From Adhaeribacter terrigena (GTDB lineage: Bacteria; Bacteroidota; Bacteroidia; Cytophagales; Hymenobacteraceae), in assembly GCF_016623615.1 (NCBI RefSeq), contig NZ_JAEHFX010000013.1:1-42285 (forward strand): a stretch of 42,285 bases of DNA, read 5' to 3'. This document shows positions 15,445 through 23,247 of this stretch, piece after piece (position 1 is the stretch's first letter; each line of letters opens with the position of its first letter). Both the position numbers and the translations under genes were made by a program. The notes under the pieces were generated by a model. That model saw only the letters and a list, made by a program, of their open reading frames with translations. It was not told the DNA's origin and did not search any database.

Positions 15445-16878
15445 ATGCAGATCAACTTCAATAAAACCAAAATAATTGCCACGGTTGGCCCGTCCACCAA
15501 TACCAAGGAAATGCTGATCGCCTTAATAGAAGAAGGTGTAGACGTTTTCCGGCTTAATTTTTCGCACGGCACCCACGAAGACCACCTGAAGGTGATCAGG
15601 TTCGTGCGTGAGATCAATAAAGAGCACAAAATGAACATCTGCCTGATGCAGGACCTGCAGGGCCCGAAGATCCGTTTAGGCGATATTGAGGGCGGCAGCC
15701 TGGAAATTATACCCGGGCAGCGGCTGAAAATTGTGTGCGATAACGTACCCAGCGTGCCGGGCCGGCTTTCCACCATTTATAAAGATATGGCCAAAGATGT
15801 GCGCGTAGGCGATGCCATTCTGATAGACGATGGCAAAATTGAGCTGCGCGTGGTAGATACCGACCACGAAACCGAAGTAACCGCCGATGTGATTTATGGC
15901 GGCACCGTAAAACCCCGCAAGGGCATAAACCTGCCACACAGCAAAGTTTCCGCGCCTTCGCTTACCGAAAAAGACCTGCGGGACCTGGAATTTGGCTTGG
16001 AGCACGACGTAGAATGGGTGGCGCTGTCTTTTGTGCGCAAGGTAGAAGACATTGTAACCCTGCGAGAGATAATTGAAGCCCGCGGGAAGGAAACCAAAAT
16101 TATTGCCAAGATCGAAAAGCCGGAAGCCATTAAAAACATCGATGGCATTGTGCAGGTTTGCGATGCCATAATGGTGGCACGCGGCGACCTGGGCGTGGAA
16201 GTAGGCATGGAAGAAGTGCCTATGATCCAGAAAGACCTGGTGGAACGCGCCAATTCGGCCGGCCGGCCGGTAATTATTGCCACCCAGATGATGGAAAGCA
16301 TGATCTCAGCCCCCCGCCCTACCCGCGCCGAAACCAACGACATTGCCAACGCGGTAATGGATGGAGCGGATGCCTTAATGCTGAGTGCCGAAACAGCTTC
16401 GGGGCAATACCCGGTAGAAACCATCCGGAGCATGAACAAAACCATTCAGAGCGTGGAAAAACATGCCGATATCTTTCACCGGAATTTTGTTTTCAACCCG
16501 CAATCTGAAACGTTCTATAACGACAGCATTGTAGCCAACGCCGTAAACCTGGCCCGCGATACCGATGCCGTTGCCATTGTTGGCCTTTCCAAATCGGGTT
16601 ACACGGCTTTTCAGCTGGCCAAACACCGCCCTAAAGCCAACCTGTTCATTTTTACCGATAACCGCCGCCTGCTGAACGTACTGAATTTACTCTGGGGCGT
16701 GCGCGGTTTCTACTACAATAAATTCAGCGTATCTACTACCGACGAAACCGTGGTGGATATTAAACGCCTTTTAGTAGCGACCAAACACGTAAAACCCGGC
16801 GACGTTTTCATCAGCACCTCGGGCATGCCAACCAACGCACACAAGAAAACCAACATGATTAAACTGAGCATTGTGTAG
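15445..16878 (+). CDS. pyk: Pyruvate kinase
   Basis: A 477-residue glycolytic enzyme converting phosphoenolpyruvate and ADP to pyruvate and ATP. Motifs in order are TKIIATVGPST at the N-terminus, VFRLNFSHGTHEDH, MQDLQGPKIR, the B domain (about residues 70-165), and IIAKIEKPEAIKNIDGI with the catalytic Lys. DAIMVARGDLGVE (metal ligands) and RPVIIATQMMESMI follow, and then the C domain, which ends SGMPTNAHKKTNMIKL. The C-terminal domain has normal length. It is transcribed with the IPExxxVDY gene and followed by a strong terminator. Confidence 0.98.
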   Translation: MQINFNKTKIIATVGPSTNTKEMLIALIEEGVDVFRLNFSHGTHEDHLKVIRFVREINKEHKMNICLMQDLQGPKIRLGDIEGGSLEIIPGQRLKIVCDNVPSVPGRLSTIYKDMAKDVRVGDAILIDDGKIELRVVDTDHETEVTADVIYGGTVKPRKGINLPHSKVSAPSLTEKDLRDLEFGLEHDVEWVALSFVRKVEDIVTLREIIEARGKETKIIAKIEKPEAIKNIDGIVQVCDAIMVARGDLGVEVGMEEVPMIQKDLVERANSAGRPVIIATQMMESMISAPRPTRAETNDIANAVMDGADALMLSAETASGQYPVETIRSMNKTIQSVEKHADIFHRNFVFNPQSETFYNDSIVANAVNLARDTDAVAIVGLSKSGYTAFQLAKHRPKANLFIFTDNRRLLNVLNLLWGVRGFYYNKFSVSTTDETVVDIKRLLVATKHVKPGDVFISTSGMPTNAHKKTNMIKLSIV

Positions 16879-16879
16879 C

Positions 16880-16909
16880 AAAACGCTATACTTTGAAAGC
16901 AAAAAAGTC
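16880..16909 (+). repeat. 30-bp CGSTA element, copy 11
   Basis: AAAACGCTAT, 13 bp beginning ACTTTG, then AAAAGTC. It begins 2 bp past the pyk stop, and its heptamer is the left arm of the pyk terminator. Confidence 0.9.
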
Positions 16910-16936
16910 GGGCTAAGCAATTGGCCCGACTTTTTT
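16901..16936 (+). terminator. Terminator of pyk
   Basis: AAAAAAGTCGGGC (16901-16913) pairs with GCCCGACTTTTTT (16924-16936), leaving a 10-nt loop and a six-T tail. Confidence 0.93.
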
Positions 16937-17013
16937 ATGCGTTTTGGGTAGCGCTTTTCAACTTTCAGAATTTTGTAACGCTATAAAGGAAATAAAAACC
17001 TGCATTTTAAACC

Positions 17014-17043
17014 AAAACGCTATGCTTTTCGGCTGCAAAACTC
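17014..17043 (+). repeat. 30-bp CGSTA element, copy 12
   Basis: AAAACGCTAT, 13 bp beginning GCTTTT, then AAAACTC: a perfect consensus copy in the pyk-rpsT gap. A degenerate relative (GTAACGCTAT, without the heptamer) lies at 16975. Confidence 0.93.
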
Positions 17044-17127
17044 AAAATAAGCCGCGAAAGCCTTTAATCTGGTTCAACTGCGATCATAAATACTATCTTC
17101 TGAACCTGAAAAACTAAAAACGAAAAG

Positions 17128-17155
17128 AAGCCTGACCGTTTGCACGATCAGGCTT
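17128..17155 (-). terminator. Terminator of rpsT
   Basis: AAGCCTGA pairs with TCAGGCTT around a roughly 12-nt loop. On the minus strand the stem is followed by CTTCTTTTCG, a moderate T-rich tail. Confidence 0.75.
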
Positions 17156-17207
17156 TATATTTTCATTTCCGGAATCCGGCAATTTCTTTCCCTTAATCAG
17201 GAAGCCT

Positions 17208-17236
17208 TACTTTTGCCGGTAAAATGATAGCGTTTT
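17208..17236 (-). repeat. CGSTA element, copy 13 (12-bp spacer)
   Basis: Minus strand: AAAACGCTAT, 12 bp beginning CATTTT, then AAAAGTA. It is the only copy with a 12-bp rather than 13-bp spacer. Confidence 0.85.
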
Positions 17237-17259
17237 GTAAAACTACGGGAAGCTTAAAA

Positions 17260-17517
17260 TTAAGCAGCCAGTTTGTTCACAAATTTAGCCAGTTTAGACT
17301 TGGTGTTACCAGCTTTGTTTTTGTGAATGATGTTTTTCTTAGCCAAACGGTCCAGCATAGAAGAAGCGGTTTTGAAAAGCTCAACTGCTTCATTTTTATC
17401 GTTCGTAGCACGCAGTCTTTTAACTACAGTACGGGTAGATTTTGCCTGATAACGGTTCAGAAGACGTTTCTTTTCGTTTGCTCTGATTCTTTTTAATGCC
17501 GACTTATGATTAGCCAT
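17260..17517 (-). CDS. rpsT: 30S ribosomal protein S20
   Basis: An 85-residue basic protein binding 16S rRNA in the small subunit. It opens with MANHKSALKRIRANEKKR and has the two long Lys/Arg-rich helices typical of S20, ending in IIHKNKAGNTKSKLAKFVN. It is monocistronic, with its own promoter (17564-17595) and terminator (17128-17155). Confidence 0.98.
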   Translation of the reverse strand: MANHKSALKRIRANEKKRLLNRYQAKSTRTVVKRLRATNDKNEAVELFKTASSMLDRLAKKNIIHKNKAGNTKSKLAKFVNKLAA

Positions 17518-17563
17518 GGTTACTTATTTTCAAAAATTAAATTTCGGTTTTCAAATGAGTCTG

Positions 17564-17595
17564 CAAATATAGGAAGTTAATTTTTAAATAGCAAA
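17564..17595 (-). promoter_or_regulatory. Promoter of rpsT
   Basis: Read on the minus strand: TTTG (17595-17592), a 20-bp spacer, then TATATTTG (17571-17564). This matches the Bacteroidota primary-sigma consensus TTTG...TAnnTTTG at normal spacing. The implied leader is about 40 nt. Confidence 0.8.
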
Positions 17596-17713
17596 GCAAC
17601 CTTTCTACAAAATTTTACGACCTCCTTATTAAAGCCGAATTGCTAGCAAATATAAACTTAAAGCCTTAAATTTAAGTTGCTTTTAAAAACTGTCATCCCG
17701 CTGTTAACTTCGT

Positions 17714-18850
17714 ATGAAACAACGCATAACTTTCTTTTCGCTCCTGGCAGTGCTGGCTTTTGGCTGCAAACCGGAAGCGGAAACGATACCCGGCACCACC
17801 GCACTTGAACTGAACGCGCCTAAGAGTTTCGGCAAACCGGTAATTCCGGCCGATAACCCGACTACCGTGGAAGGCGTGCAACTGGGCCGGATGCTGTTTT
17901 ATGAAAAGAAATTATCGGGCGACAATTCCATGTCGTGCGGTACCTGTCACCAGCAGAAACACGCCTTTACCGACGGCAGCAACGCGGTTAGCTTAGGAAT
18001 AGACGGCAAACCGGGCACCCGAAATTCCATGAGCCTGGTAAATATGGCCTGGAGCACCAGCTACACCTGGGATGGCGGCGCCAAAACCCTGGAGCAGCAG
18101 GCCCGCATTCCCATAGAAAGCCAGGTAGAAATGCACCAGAACATGCAACAGGCGGCCCGGAAACTGCAGAATTCTGCGCATTACCCGCCTTTGTTCCGCC
18201 GCGCTTTTGGCAACGAAAAAATTACCGAAGAAAATATTCTGAAAGCCCTCGCGCAGTTCGAAAGAACCCTGATCTCGGCCGATTCGCGCTACGATGCCTT
18301 CAAGAAAGAGTACGACAAGACCAAAGACAATTCCAAAGCCATTTTCTCGGACGATGAATACAAAGGTTTTGTGCTTTTCAACAACCACCCGGACCCAAAC
18401 AGTATGCGCGGCGCCGACTGCATGCACTGCCACGGCGGCGACCTTTTCACCACCCAGGTAATTACCAATAACGGCCTGGATTTGACCTTTAAAGATCCGG
18501 GCAAAGGCGGCATCACCGGCAACCGTTTCGACGAAGGCAAATTTAAGGCTACCACGCTGCGCAATATTGCCCTTACAGCGCCTTACATGCACGATGGCCG
18601 CTTTAAAACCCTGGAAGAAGTGCTGGACCATTACAACGAACACGTGGTAAGAAACAGCCCGAACCTGGACCCGGAAATTTCCGGGGCCAGCAACAACCAC
18701 GACCCGGTGAAGGGCCTGGGCTTAACGGCCCGGGAGAAACAGCAGATCATCGCTTTCCTCAAAACGCTTACCGACGAAAAGTTTGTAACCAATCCGGAAT
18801 TTTCCGATCCGTTCCCAAATTTCGCTGATCCGTCGAAAAAATCTAAGTAA
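17714..18850 (+). CDS. Diheme cytochrome-c peroxidase family lipoprotein, MbnH-like
   Basis: A 378-residue envelope protein of the CcpA/MauG superfamily. It has a lipoprotein signal with Cys at residue 18 (LLAVLAFGC). Two c-type heme sites are present: CGTCHQQKHAFTDG at residues 75-79 and CMHCHGGDLF at about 236-240. The C-terminal KATTLRNIALTAPYMHDGRFKTLEEVLDHY is split here as family-typical phrases TLRNIALTAPYMHDGRF and LEEVLDHY. The very next gene encodes an MbnP-type protein, and in methanotrophs MbnH uses its two hemes to oxidise a Trp of MbnP. I therefore favour an MbnH-type role over peroxide detoxification, but the two cannot be told apart from sequence alone. Confidence 0.88.
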   Translation: MKQRITFFSLLAVLAFGCKPEAETIPGTTALELNAPKSFGKPVIPADNPTTVEGVQLGRMLFYEKKLSGDNSMSCGTCHQQKHAFTDGSNAVSLGIDGKPGTRNSMSLVNMAWSTSYTWDGGAKTLEQQARIPIESQVEMHQNMQQAARKLQNSAHYPPLFRRAFGNEKITEENILKALAQFERTLISADSRYDAFKKEYDKTKDNSKAIFSDDEYKGFVLFNNHPDPNSMRGADCMHCHGGDLFTTQVITNNGLDLTFKDPGKGGITGNRFDEGKFKATTLRNIALTAPYMHDGRFKTLEEVLDHYNEHVVRNSPNLDPEISGASNNHDPVKGLGLTAREKQQIIAFLKTLTDEKFVTNPEFSDPFPNFADPSKKSK

Positions 18851-18878
18851 TCATCTTCATTCATATAAAACTACTACC

Positions 18879-19664
18879 ATGAAAACACCCCGCCGCTTTT
18901 CCCGCTTGCTCGCTTTGGCTTTGCCGTTCTCTTTCGTGTTCATGTCGCTGAGTTGCGGTGAAGATCCGGAACCGCAGCCTGCTCCGCCAGTGGTTAACGA
19001 TCCTCGCATGGTGGTAAATTTCAGCCACGAGGTAGATGGCCAGCCGCTGGAATTCAACAGCAAGGAATACACCAATGCAGCCGGCAATAAATACAACGTT
19101 ACGCTCCTGAAATACTACATCAGCAACGTAACCTTAACCAATTCTGAGAACGGCGAAGTTTTCAAGGAAAAGGACAGTTACCATTTAATTAATCCCACTG
19201 AAAACAAGACCAGCTTTACGCTGAATAATGTGCCGGCTAAAAAATACGATCGTATTTCTTTTGCCATCGGCATTGATTCGGCCGCTAACCTGAGCCTTGA
19301 CCAGCCCGGCGACCTGAATCCGAACAACGATATGGCCTGGAACTGGAATACCGGTTACGTTTTCCTGAAATTCGAAGGCAATAATATGAAGCCAAACGCT
19401 GCCGATAACCGGGCCGTGGTGCTGCACGTGGGCCACAACGTCAATTATAAAATCGTTACCTTCCCGATAACCGGCGACGTAACATTTGCTCCGGACAAAG
19501 CTTTTAATGCCAACATCCGGGTAGATGCCAATGCCCTGCTGGAAAGCCCGAACGTTATTGATTTCAACTTAATTACGAACGTAATGGGCGGCCCGAACGC
19601 TGCTAAAGTTGCCGAAAACTACAGCGATGGCATGTTTAGCCTGATCGAAGTAAAGCAACAATAA
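18879..19664 (+). CDS. MbnP family lipoprotein (1)
   Basis: A 261-residue lipoprotein with lipobox Cys at residue 26 (FMSLSC), a proline-rich linker, then the MbnP-like domain. Diagnostic stretches are LLKYYISNVTLTNSENG, DSYHLINP, ISFAIGIDSAANLS and MAWNWNTGYVFLKFEG. The W-x-W-x-T-G-Y-x-F motif is shared with the next gene. In the characterised methanotroph system a Trp of MbnP is converted to kynurenine by MbnH and helps bind copper; whether that happens here is inference. The gene starts 28 bp after the upstream diheme protein and ends 22 bp before its own paralogue. Confidence 0.88.
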   Translation: MKTPRRFSRLLALALPFSFVFMSLSCGEDPEPQPAPPVVNDPRMVVNFSHEVDGQPLEFNSKEYTNAAGNKYNVTLLKYYISNVTLTNSENGEVFKEKDSYHLINPTENKTSFTLNNVPAKKYDRISFAIGIDSAANLSLDQPGDLNPNNDMAWNWNTGYVFLKFEGNNMKPNAADNRAVVLHVGHNVNYKIVTFPITGDVTFAPDKAFNANIRVDANALLESPNVIDFNLITNVMGGPNAAKVAENYSDGMFSLIEVKQQ

Positions 19665-19686
19665 ACGCTGAAAACCAATAAACGCG

Positions 19687-20475
19687 ATGAAAAAATACTC
19701 CTTTCTGCTATTAGCGGCCGGCCTGCTGCTCAGCGCCTGCGACAACGACGACGATGACAAGAAAGTGGTGCCGGAAGAACCGGCTAAATCCGCCTCCGTA
19801 GAACTGGAATTCGACAGCCGTTTTGGCACGGAAGATTTTACAAGAAACAAAGCCTACGTAAATCAGCACGGCGATTCGGTGGCCGTAGGGAGCATGCTGT
19901 ATTTTGTTTCGAACGTAGAATTACTAAAAGCCGATGGCAGTGTTTACAAAGTGCCCGACAGCTATTATTTAATTGAAAATACGGATCAGAAAGTGCGGGA
20001 GAAAGTTATTTTACCAAACATTCCGGCCGGCGAATACACCAGGCTGCGTTTTATGGTAGGCGTAGATTCGTTGCGCAATAAAAGCATAAATAATGCCGTA
20101 GGCGACCTGACGATCAGCAACCACATGACCTGGGAATGGAGCACGGGTTATATGTTCCTGAATTTAAACGGCATGTATTACAACCCGGCCAGCAAAACTT
20201 TCGAAGGTTTGTTTTATGAAATCGGCAAAGACTACAACAGCCGCACGATAGAGTTGGATTTTCCGGCCTCAACGCCAAAAATGCTGGTTAACCCGGAGCA
20301 TAGCCCTAAAATTCACATTCACGCCAACGTTAAAACCATTTTCGGCGGCCCGAACATTCTGGATGTAAAAACCGAACCGCGCATAGATGGCACGCCCCAA
20401 CATGCGGCCAGCAGCTTAAAAGTAGCAGATAATTATGCTGCCATGTTCCGGATCGACCATATTCACGGGCACTAG
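19687..20475 (+). CDS. MbnP family lipoprotein (2)
   Basis: A 262-residue paralogue of the preceding gene. It has lipobox Cys at residue 18 (LLLSAC) and an acidic run DNDDDDKK after lipidation, then the MbnP domain. Markers are SMLYFVSNVELLKADGS, DSYYLIENTDQK, LRFMVGVDSLRNKS and MTWEWSTGYMFLNLNG. The C-terminus is His-rich, ending RIDHIHGH, and a further IHIHANV lies before it. These add possible metal ligands that the first copy largely lacks. The two proteins are clearly diverged, so the duplication is old. Confidence 0.88.
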   Translation: MKKYSFLLLAAGLLLSACDNDDDDKKVVPEEPAKSASVELEFDSRFGTEDFTRNKAYVNQHGDSVAVGSMLYFVSNVELLKADGSVYKVPDSYYLIENTDQKVREKVILPNIPAGEYTRLRFMVGVDSLRNKSINNAVGDLTISNHMTWEWSTGYMFLNLNGMYYNPASKTFEGLFYEIGKDYNSRTIELDFPASTPKMLVNPEHSPKIHIHANVKTIFGGPNILDVKTEPRIDGTPQHAASSLKVADNYAAMFRIDHIHGH

Positions 20476-20502
20476 TTTTTTGCATTAAAATGATACGGTT
20501 TC
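20473..20502 (-). repeat. 30-bp CGSTA element, copy 14 (degenerate core)
   Basis: Minus strand: GAAACCGTAT, 13 bp beginning CATTTT, then AAAACTA. The core deviates at two positions. It overlaps the junction between the MbnP stop and the next start codon. Confidence 0.5.
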
Positions 20503-21554
20503 GGCAAATATTATGGTTTTCGGGTTTGGTGGTGGTTTCGGCCTGCACCAAACCCGAAAACCGTTTGCCCGAACCGGCCCCCGAACCTTTTACCGTTACG
20601 GCTCCGGAAAACCTGGGGAAAACGGTACCGTTTCCGGACAGAAATCCGTTTACCCGCGAAGGCATTCTGCTGGGCCGAAAATTATTTTACGACCCAACGC
20701 TTTCGGCTAACAATAAAATTTCCTGCGCTACCTGCCACGCGCCGCAAAAAGCCTTTACCGATGGGCTGGCTTTAGGAACGCTTGGCGTTTCCGGCAAAGC
20801 CCTGCACCGCAACGCGCCCACTTTGCAAAACCTGGCCTGGCACAAAGGCTGGTTCTGGGATGGCGGCGCCAAGGACCTGGAATCGCTTAATTTCGGGCCC
20901 CTGAAACATGAAGACGAAATGGGCCAGGACCTGAACGAACTGGTAACCGAACTCAAAAACAACCCTGAATACGCACCTCTTTTCAAAGCTGCTTTCCCGC
21001 AGGATTCCATTTCTACCATTACCCTTACGCGGGCGCTGGCGCAGTTTCAACGCACGTTGATTTCAGCCAATTCCCGATACGATAAATACGTGCGGAAGGA
21101 AGGCGGAAAACTCGATGAGCAGGAATTGGAAGGCTTAACTATATTTCAGCAGAAATGCAGCAGTTGCCACGCCACCGACTTTTTCACCGATTTTGCCTAC
21201 CATAATAACGGCCTGGATAACACCTTTCCCGATGATTTTGAAGCCGTAGCCTGGGGCCGTGGCCGTATTTCTGAAAAGCCCGCAGACATTGGCAAATACA
21301 AAACCCCTACCCTGCGCAACATTGCTTTAACAGCACCTTACATGCACGATGGCCGCTTTAAAACCCTGGCCGAAGTATTGGAACATTATAATTCCGGCGT
21401 AAAAAAATCGGCTACTTTAGATGCGGAGTTGCAGAAAAACCCCATGCCGGGAATTGCCTTAACCGAATCCGAAAAAACGAAACTGATCGCCTTCCTGAAT
21501 ACCCTTACCGACCCGGAATTCGTAAACAACCCTGACTTTTTACCTGCCCGCTGA
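20490..21554 (+). CDS. Diheme cytochrome-c peroxidase family lipoprotein, MbnH-like (2)
   Basis: A 354-residue paralogue of the 17714 gene with lipobox Cys at residue 19 (VVVSAC). Heme sites are CATCHAPQKAFTDG at residues 79-83 and CSSCHATDFF at 223-227. The shared TLRNIALTAPYMHDGRF is near the C-terminus. The start overlaps a degenerate 30-bp element, 14 bp after the MbnP stop. Together the four genes form diheme-MbnP-MbnP-diheme, all on one strand and with short gaps, which looks like one operon of two enzyme-substrate pairs. Confidence 0.88.
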   Translation: MIRFRQILWFSGLVVVSACTKPENRLPEPAPEPFTVTAPENLGKTVPFPDRNPFTREGILLGRKLFYDPTLSANNKISCATCHAPQKAFTDGLALGTLGVSGKALHRNAPTLQNLAWHKGWFWDGGAKDLESLNFGPLKHEDEMGQDLNELVTELKNNPEYAPLFKAAFPQDSISTITLTRALAQFQRTLISANSRYDKYVRKEGGKLDEQELEGLTIFQQKCSSCHATDFFTDFAYHNNGLDNTFPDDFEAVAWGRGRISEKPADIGKYKTPTLRNIALTAPYMHDGRFKTLAEVLEHYNSGVKKSATLDAELQKNPMPGIALTESEKTKLIAFLNTLTDPEFVNNPDFLPAR

Positions 21555-21563
21555 TAGCGTTTT
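21534..21563 (-). repeat. 30-bp CGSTA element, copy 15
   Basis: Minus strand: AAAACGCTAT, 13 bp beginning CAGCGG, then AAAAGTC. It spans the stop codon of the second diheme gene. The middle A/T tract is absent. Confidence 0.75.
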
Positions 21564-21567
21564 TCCG

Positions 21568-21575
21568 TAAATTTG
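21568..21575 (+). promoter_or_regulatory. Candidate -7 box for the YheT-like gene
   Basis: TAAATTTG, 18 bp before the ATG at 21593. No clear TTTG lies about 20 bp upstream. Confidence 0.4.
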
Positions 21576-21592
21576 CGGCTTATTTGTAGTTT

Positions 21593-22567
21593 ATGCCGGT
21601 TCTGCCTACCCCCGTTTTTTCGCCGCCTTTTTACCAGTTCAACAAGCATTTGCAAACCATTCTGCCCAGCATGCTGCGCAAAGTAAGCGGCGTAAACTAC
21701 ACCCGCGAACGAATTTCCACGCCCGACCGTGATTTCCTGGACCTGGATTGGTTGGTAATAGGATCAAAGCAATTGCTCATCGTTTCGCACGGCCTGGAAG
21801 GCGATGCGCACCGGCCTTACGTAAAAGGGATGGTGAAAGCGGCCCATAACGCCGGCATGGATGCACTGGCCTGGAATTACCGGAGTTGCAGCGGCGAACC
21901 GAACCAGCTTTTGAGTTCCTACCATTTGGGCGCCACGCAGGATCTGGACCTGGTAATTCGCTATGCTTTGAAACAGAAAAAGTATGAAACGGTTTACCTT
22001 ACGGGCTTTAGCGCAGGCGGCAACATTACCTTAAAATACTTGGGCGAAGCGCCGGAAAAAGTGCCTGCAGAAGTGAAAAGAGCCGCCGTTTTTTCGGTTC
22101 CCTGTCATTTAAAAAGCTCGGCCCTGCAAATTTCCCGGCCCGAAAACCGCATTTATTTACGCCGCTTCCTGAATTCGCTGCGCCTGAAACTGGAACAGAA
22201 AATTCCCATTGCCAACGGCACGCTCGATCTTTCGGATTACCACCTGGTGCGCGATTTTCAGGCCTTTGATGACCGGTTTACCGCGCCGCTGCACGGCTTT
22301 GCCAATGCCGACGATTATTATGCGCAATGCAGTTCGCTGGCTTATTTGCCCTCTATTCAGATCCCAACCTTACTGGTAAATGCGCAGAACGATCCGTTTT
22401 TATCACCACAATGTTTCCCGGTAAAAGAAGCAGAAGAAAACCCGAATTTGTTTTTAGAGATGCCGAAAAACGGCGGCCACGTGGGTTTTGCCCTGGATTT
22501 TGCTAAAGGCATTTATTATTCCGAGCAACGCGCCATGCAATTCCTGACTGCCGAAGTTCCGGCATAA
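21593..22567 (+). CDS. YheT-family alpha/beta hydrolase
   Basis: A 324-residue cytoplasmic hydrolase of the AB-hydrolase YheT group, which resembles lipid esterases. The N-terminal region FKHLQTILPS-like segment is present as FNKHLQTILPSM. The oxyanion region is HGLEGDAHRPYVKGM, followed by WNYRSCSGEPN. The nucleophile elbow is LTGFSAGGNITLKYLGE, the acid is in NAQNDPFLS and the His is in KNGGHVGFAL. No signal peptide is visible. The substrate is unknown. It appears to have its own promoter just after the MbnH/MbnP operon. Confidence 0.92.
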   Translation: MPVLPTPVFSPPFYQFNKHLQTILPSMLRKVSGVNYTRERISTPDRDFLDLDWLVIGSKQLLIVSHGLEGDAHRPYVKGMVKAAHNAGMDALAWNYRSCSGEPNQLLSSYHLGATQDLDLVIRYALKQKKYETVYLTGFSAGGNITLKYLGEAPEKVPAEVKRAAVFSVPCHLKSSALQISRPENRIYLRRFLNSLRLKLEQKIPIANGTLDLSDYHLVRDFQAFDDRFTAPLHGFANADDYYAQCSSLAYLPSIQIPTLLVNAQNDPFLSPQCFPVKEAEENPNLFLEMPKNGGHVGFALDFAKGIYYSEQRAMQFLTAEVPA

Positions 22568-22580
22568 ATTTGTAAATTTG
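22565..22580 (+). promoter_or_regulatory. Two tandem candidate -7 boxes
   Basis: TAAATTTG occurs twice back to back (22565-22572 and 22573-22580), upstream of the 22622 start. The first overlaps the stop of the YheT-like gene. Confidence 0.4.
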
Positions 22581-22621
22581 CCTTGCTTTCGCCGCTTTTT
22601 TAAAGCCTTCAACCCCTGATT

Positions 22622-23101
22622 ATGAAAAAACTTTTTGCTGCCTTTCTGATACCGTTTTTTGCGTTCACTGCCGTTTTTGCCCAGCAGGAAATTCCGGTAG
22701 AGAAAAAAGACCGCAACGAATATACCTTCAAAATGCCCGATTACATTACCGTTCAGGATTTTGAATTCGTTTCCGCCATCACTACCGATCAGCCGGACGT
22801 TTATATCATCAACATCCGGGCACTCGATGCCGAAAAAAAGCAGGACGCAAACGTTAAAGGCAAACTGCTTTTCGAGATTAACGGCCATATGCTTCCGGTA
22901 GATTTTACAGATGGTTTGGGCAGCGCGAAAGTCGAAATTAAAGGTACTGACAAAATTACCATGCGCGCCGTAGATTCGGATATTACCCGCACCGGAACCA
23001 TTGCGCACCCTTTTAACTGGAGCAAAATTGGAGGATTAGTGCTGGCCCTGGTAGCATTAGGCGCAGTGGTTTGGTTTATTCAACGAAAAAGAAAGAAATA
23101 A
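22622..23101 (+). CDS. Unknown exported protein with one C-terminal membrane anchor
   Basis: A 159-residue protein. It has a signal peptide (residues 1-20, AVFA-QQEIPVEKKD) and a beta-rich extracytoplasmic domain of about 105 residues with no cysteines. A single membrane helix follows (GGLVLALVALGAVVWFI), then a short basic tail QRKRKK, which predicts a cytoplasmic C-terminus. I do not recognise the family. It follows the YheT gene by 54 bp, but has its own possible -7 boxes and a strong terminator, so it may be a separate unit. A 30-bp element lies antisense in its signal-peptide codons. Confidence 0.75.
   Translation: MKKLFAAFLIPFFAFTAVFAQQEIPVEKKDRNEYTFKMPDYITVQDFEFVSAITTDQPDVYIINIRALDAEKKQDANVKGKLLFEINGHMLPVDFTDGLGSAKVEIKGTDKITMRAVDSDITRTGTIAHPFNWSKIGGLVLALVALGAVVWFIQRKRKK
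22629..22658 (-). repeat. 30-bp CGSTA element, copy 16 (inside a CDS)
   Basis: Minus strand: AAAACGGTAT, 13 bp beginning CAGAAA, then AAAAGTT. The sense codons of the host gene read LFAAFLIPFF. Confidence 0.75.
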
Positions 23102-23122
23102 AACTTCTGTTTTTTGAAATGC

Positions 23123-23152
23123 AAAAGCCGGAATGGATCGTTCCGGCTTTTT
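23123..23152 (+). terminator. Terminator of the 22622 gene
   Basis: AAAAGCCGGAA (23123-23133) pairs with TTCCGGCTTTT (23141-23151), with a 7-nt loop and a T tail. Confidence 0.93.
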
Positions 23153-23156
23153 TAGT

Positions 23157-23186
23157 GACTTTTTGGGATGGAAATGATAGCGTTTT
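23157..23186 (-). repeat. 30-bp CGSTA element, copy 17
   Basis: Minus strand: AAAACGCTAT, 13 bp beginning CATTTC, then AAAAGTC. It lies directly after the preceding terminator. Confidence 0.9.
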
Positions 23187-23247
23187 TGGTCTGTAATTTA
23201 ATACTGAAATAAAATCAGGAATGTGCCATATATGCGGGGTTGTTGCC

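Noticed and set aside
16975-16997. GTAACGCTAT followed by AAAGG...AAAA
   Set aside because: Looks like a decayed element, but the core has a mismatch and the A tract is out of register.
17700-17713. GTTAACTTCG just before the first diheme gene as a -7 box
   Set aside because: Transcription would start past the ATG, and no TTTG lies at the proper distance.
20619-20628. AAAACGGTAC inside the second diheme gene
   Set aside because: It is part of a local palindrome GGTACC, and the heptamer position reads AAATCCG; protein coding explains it.
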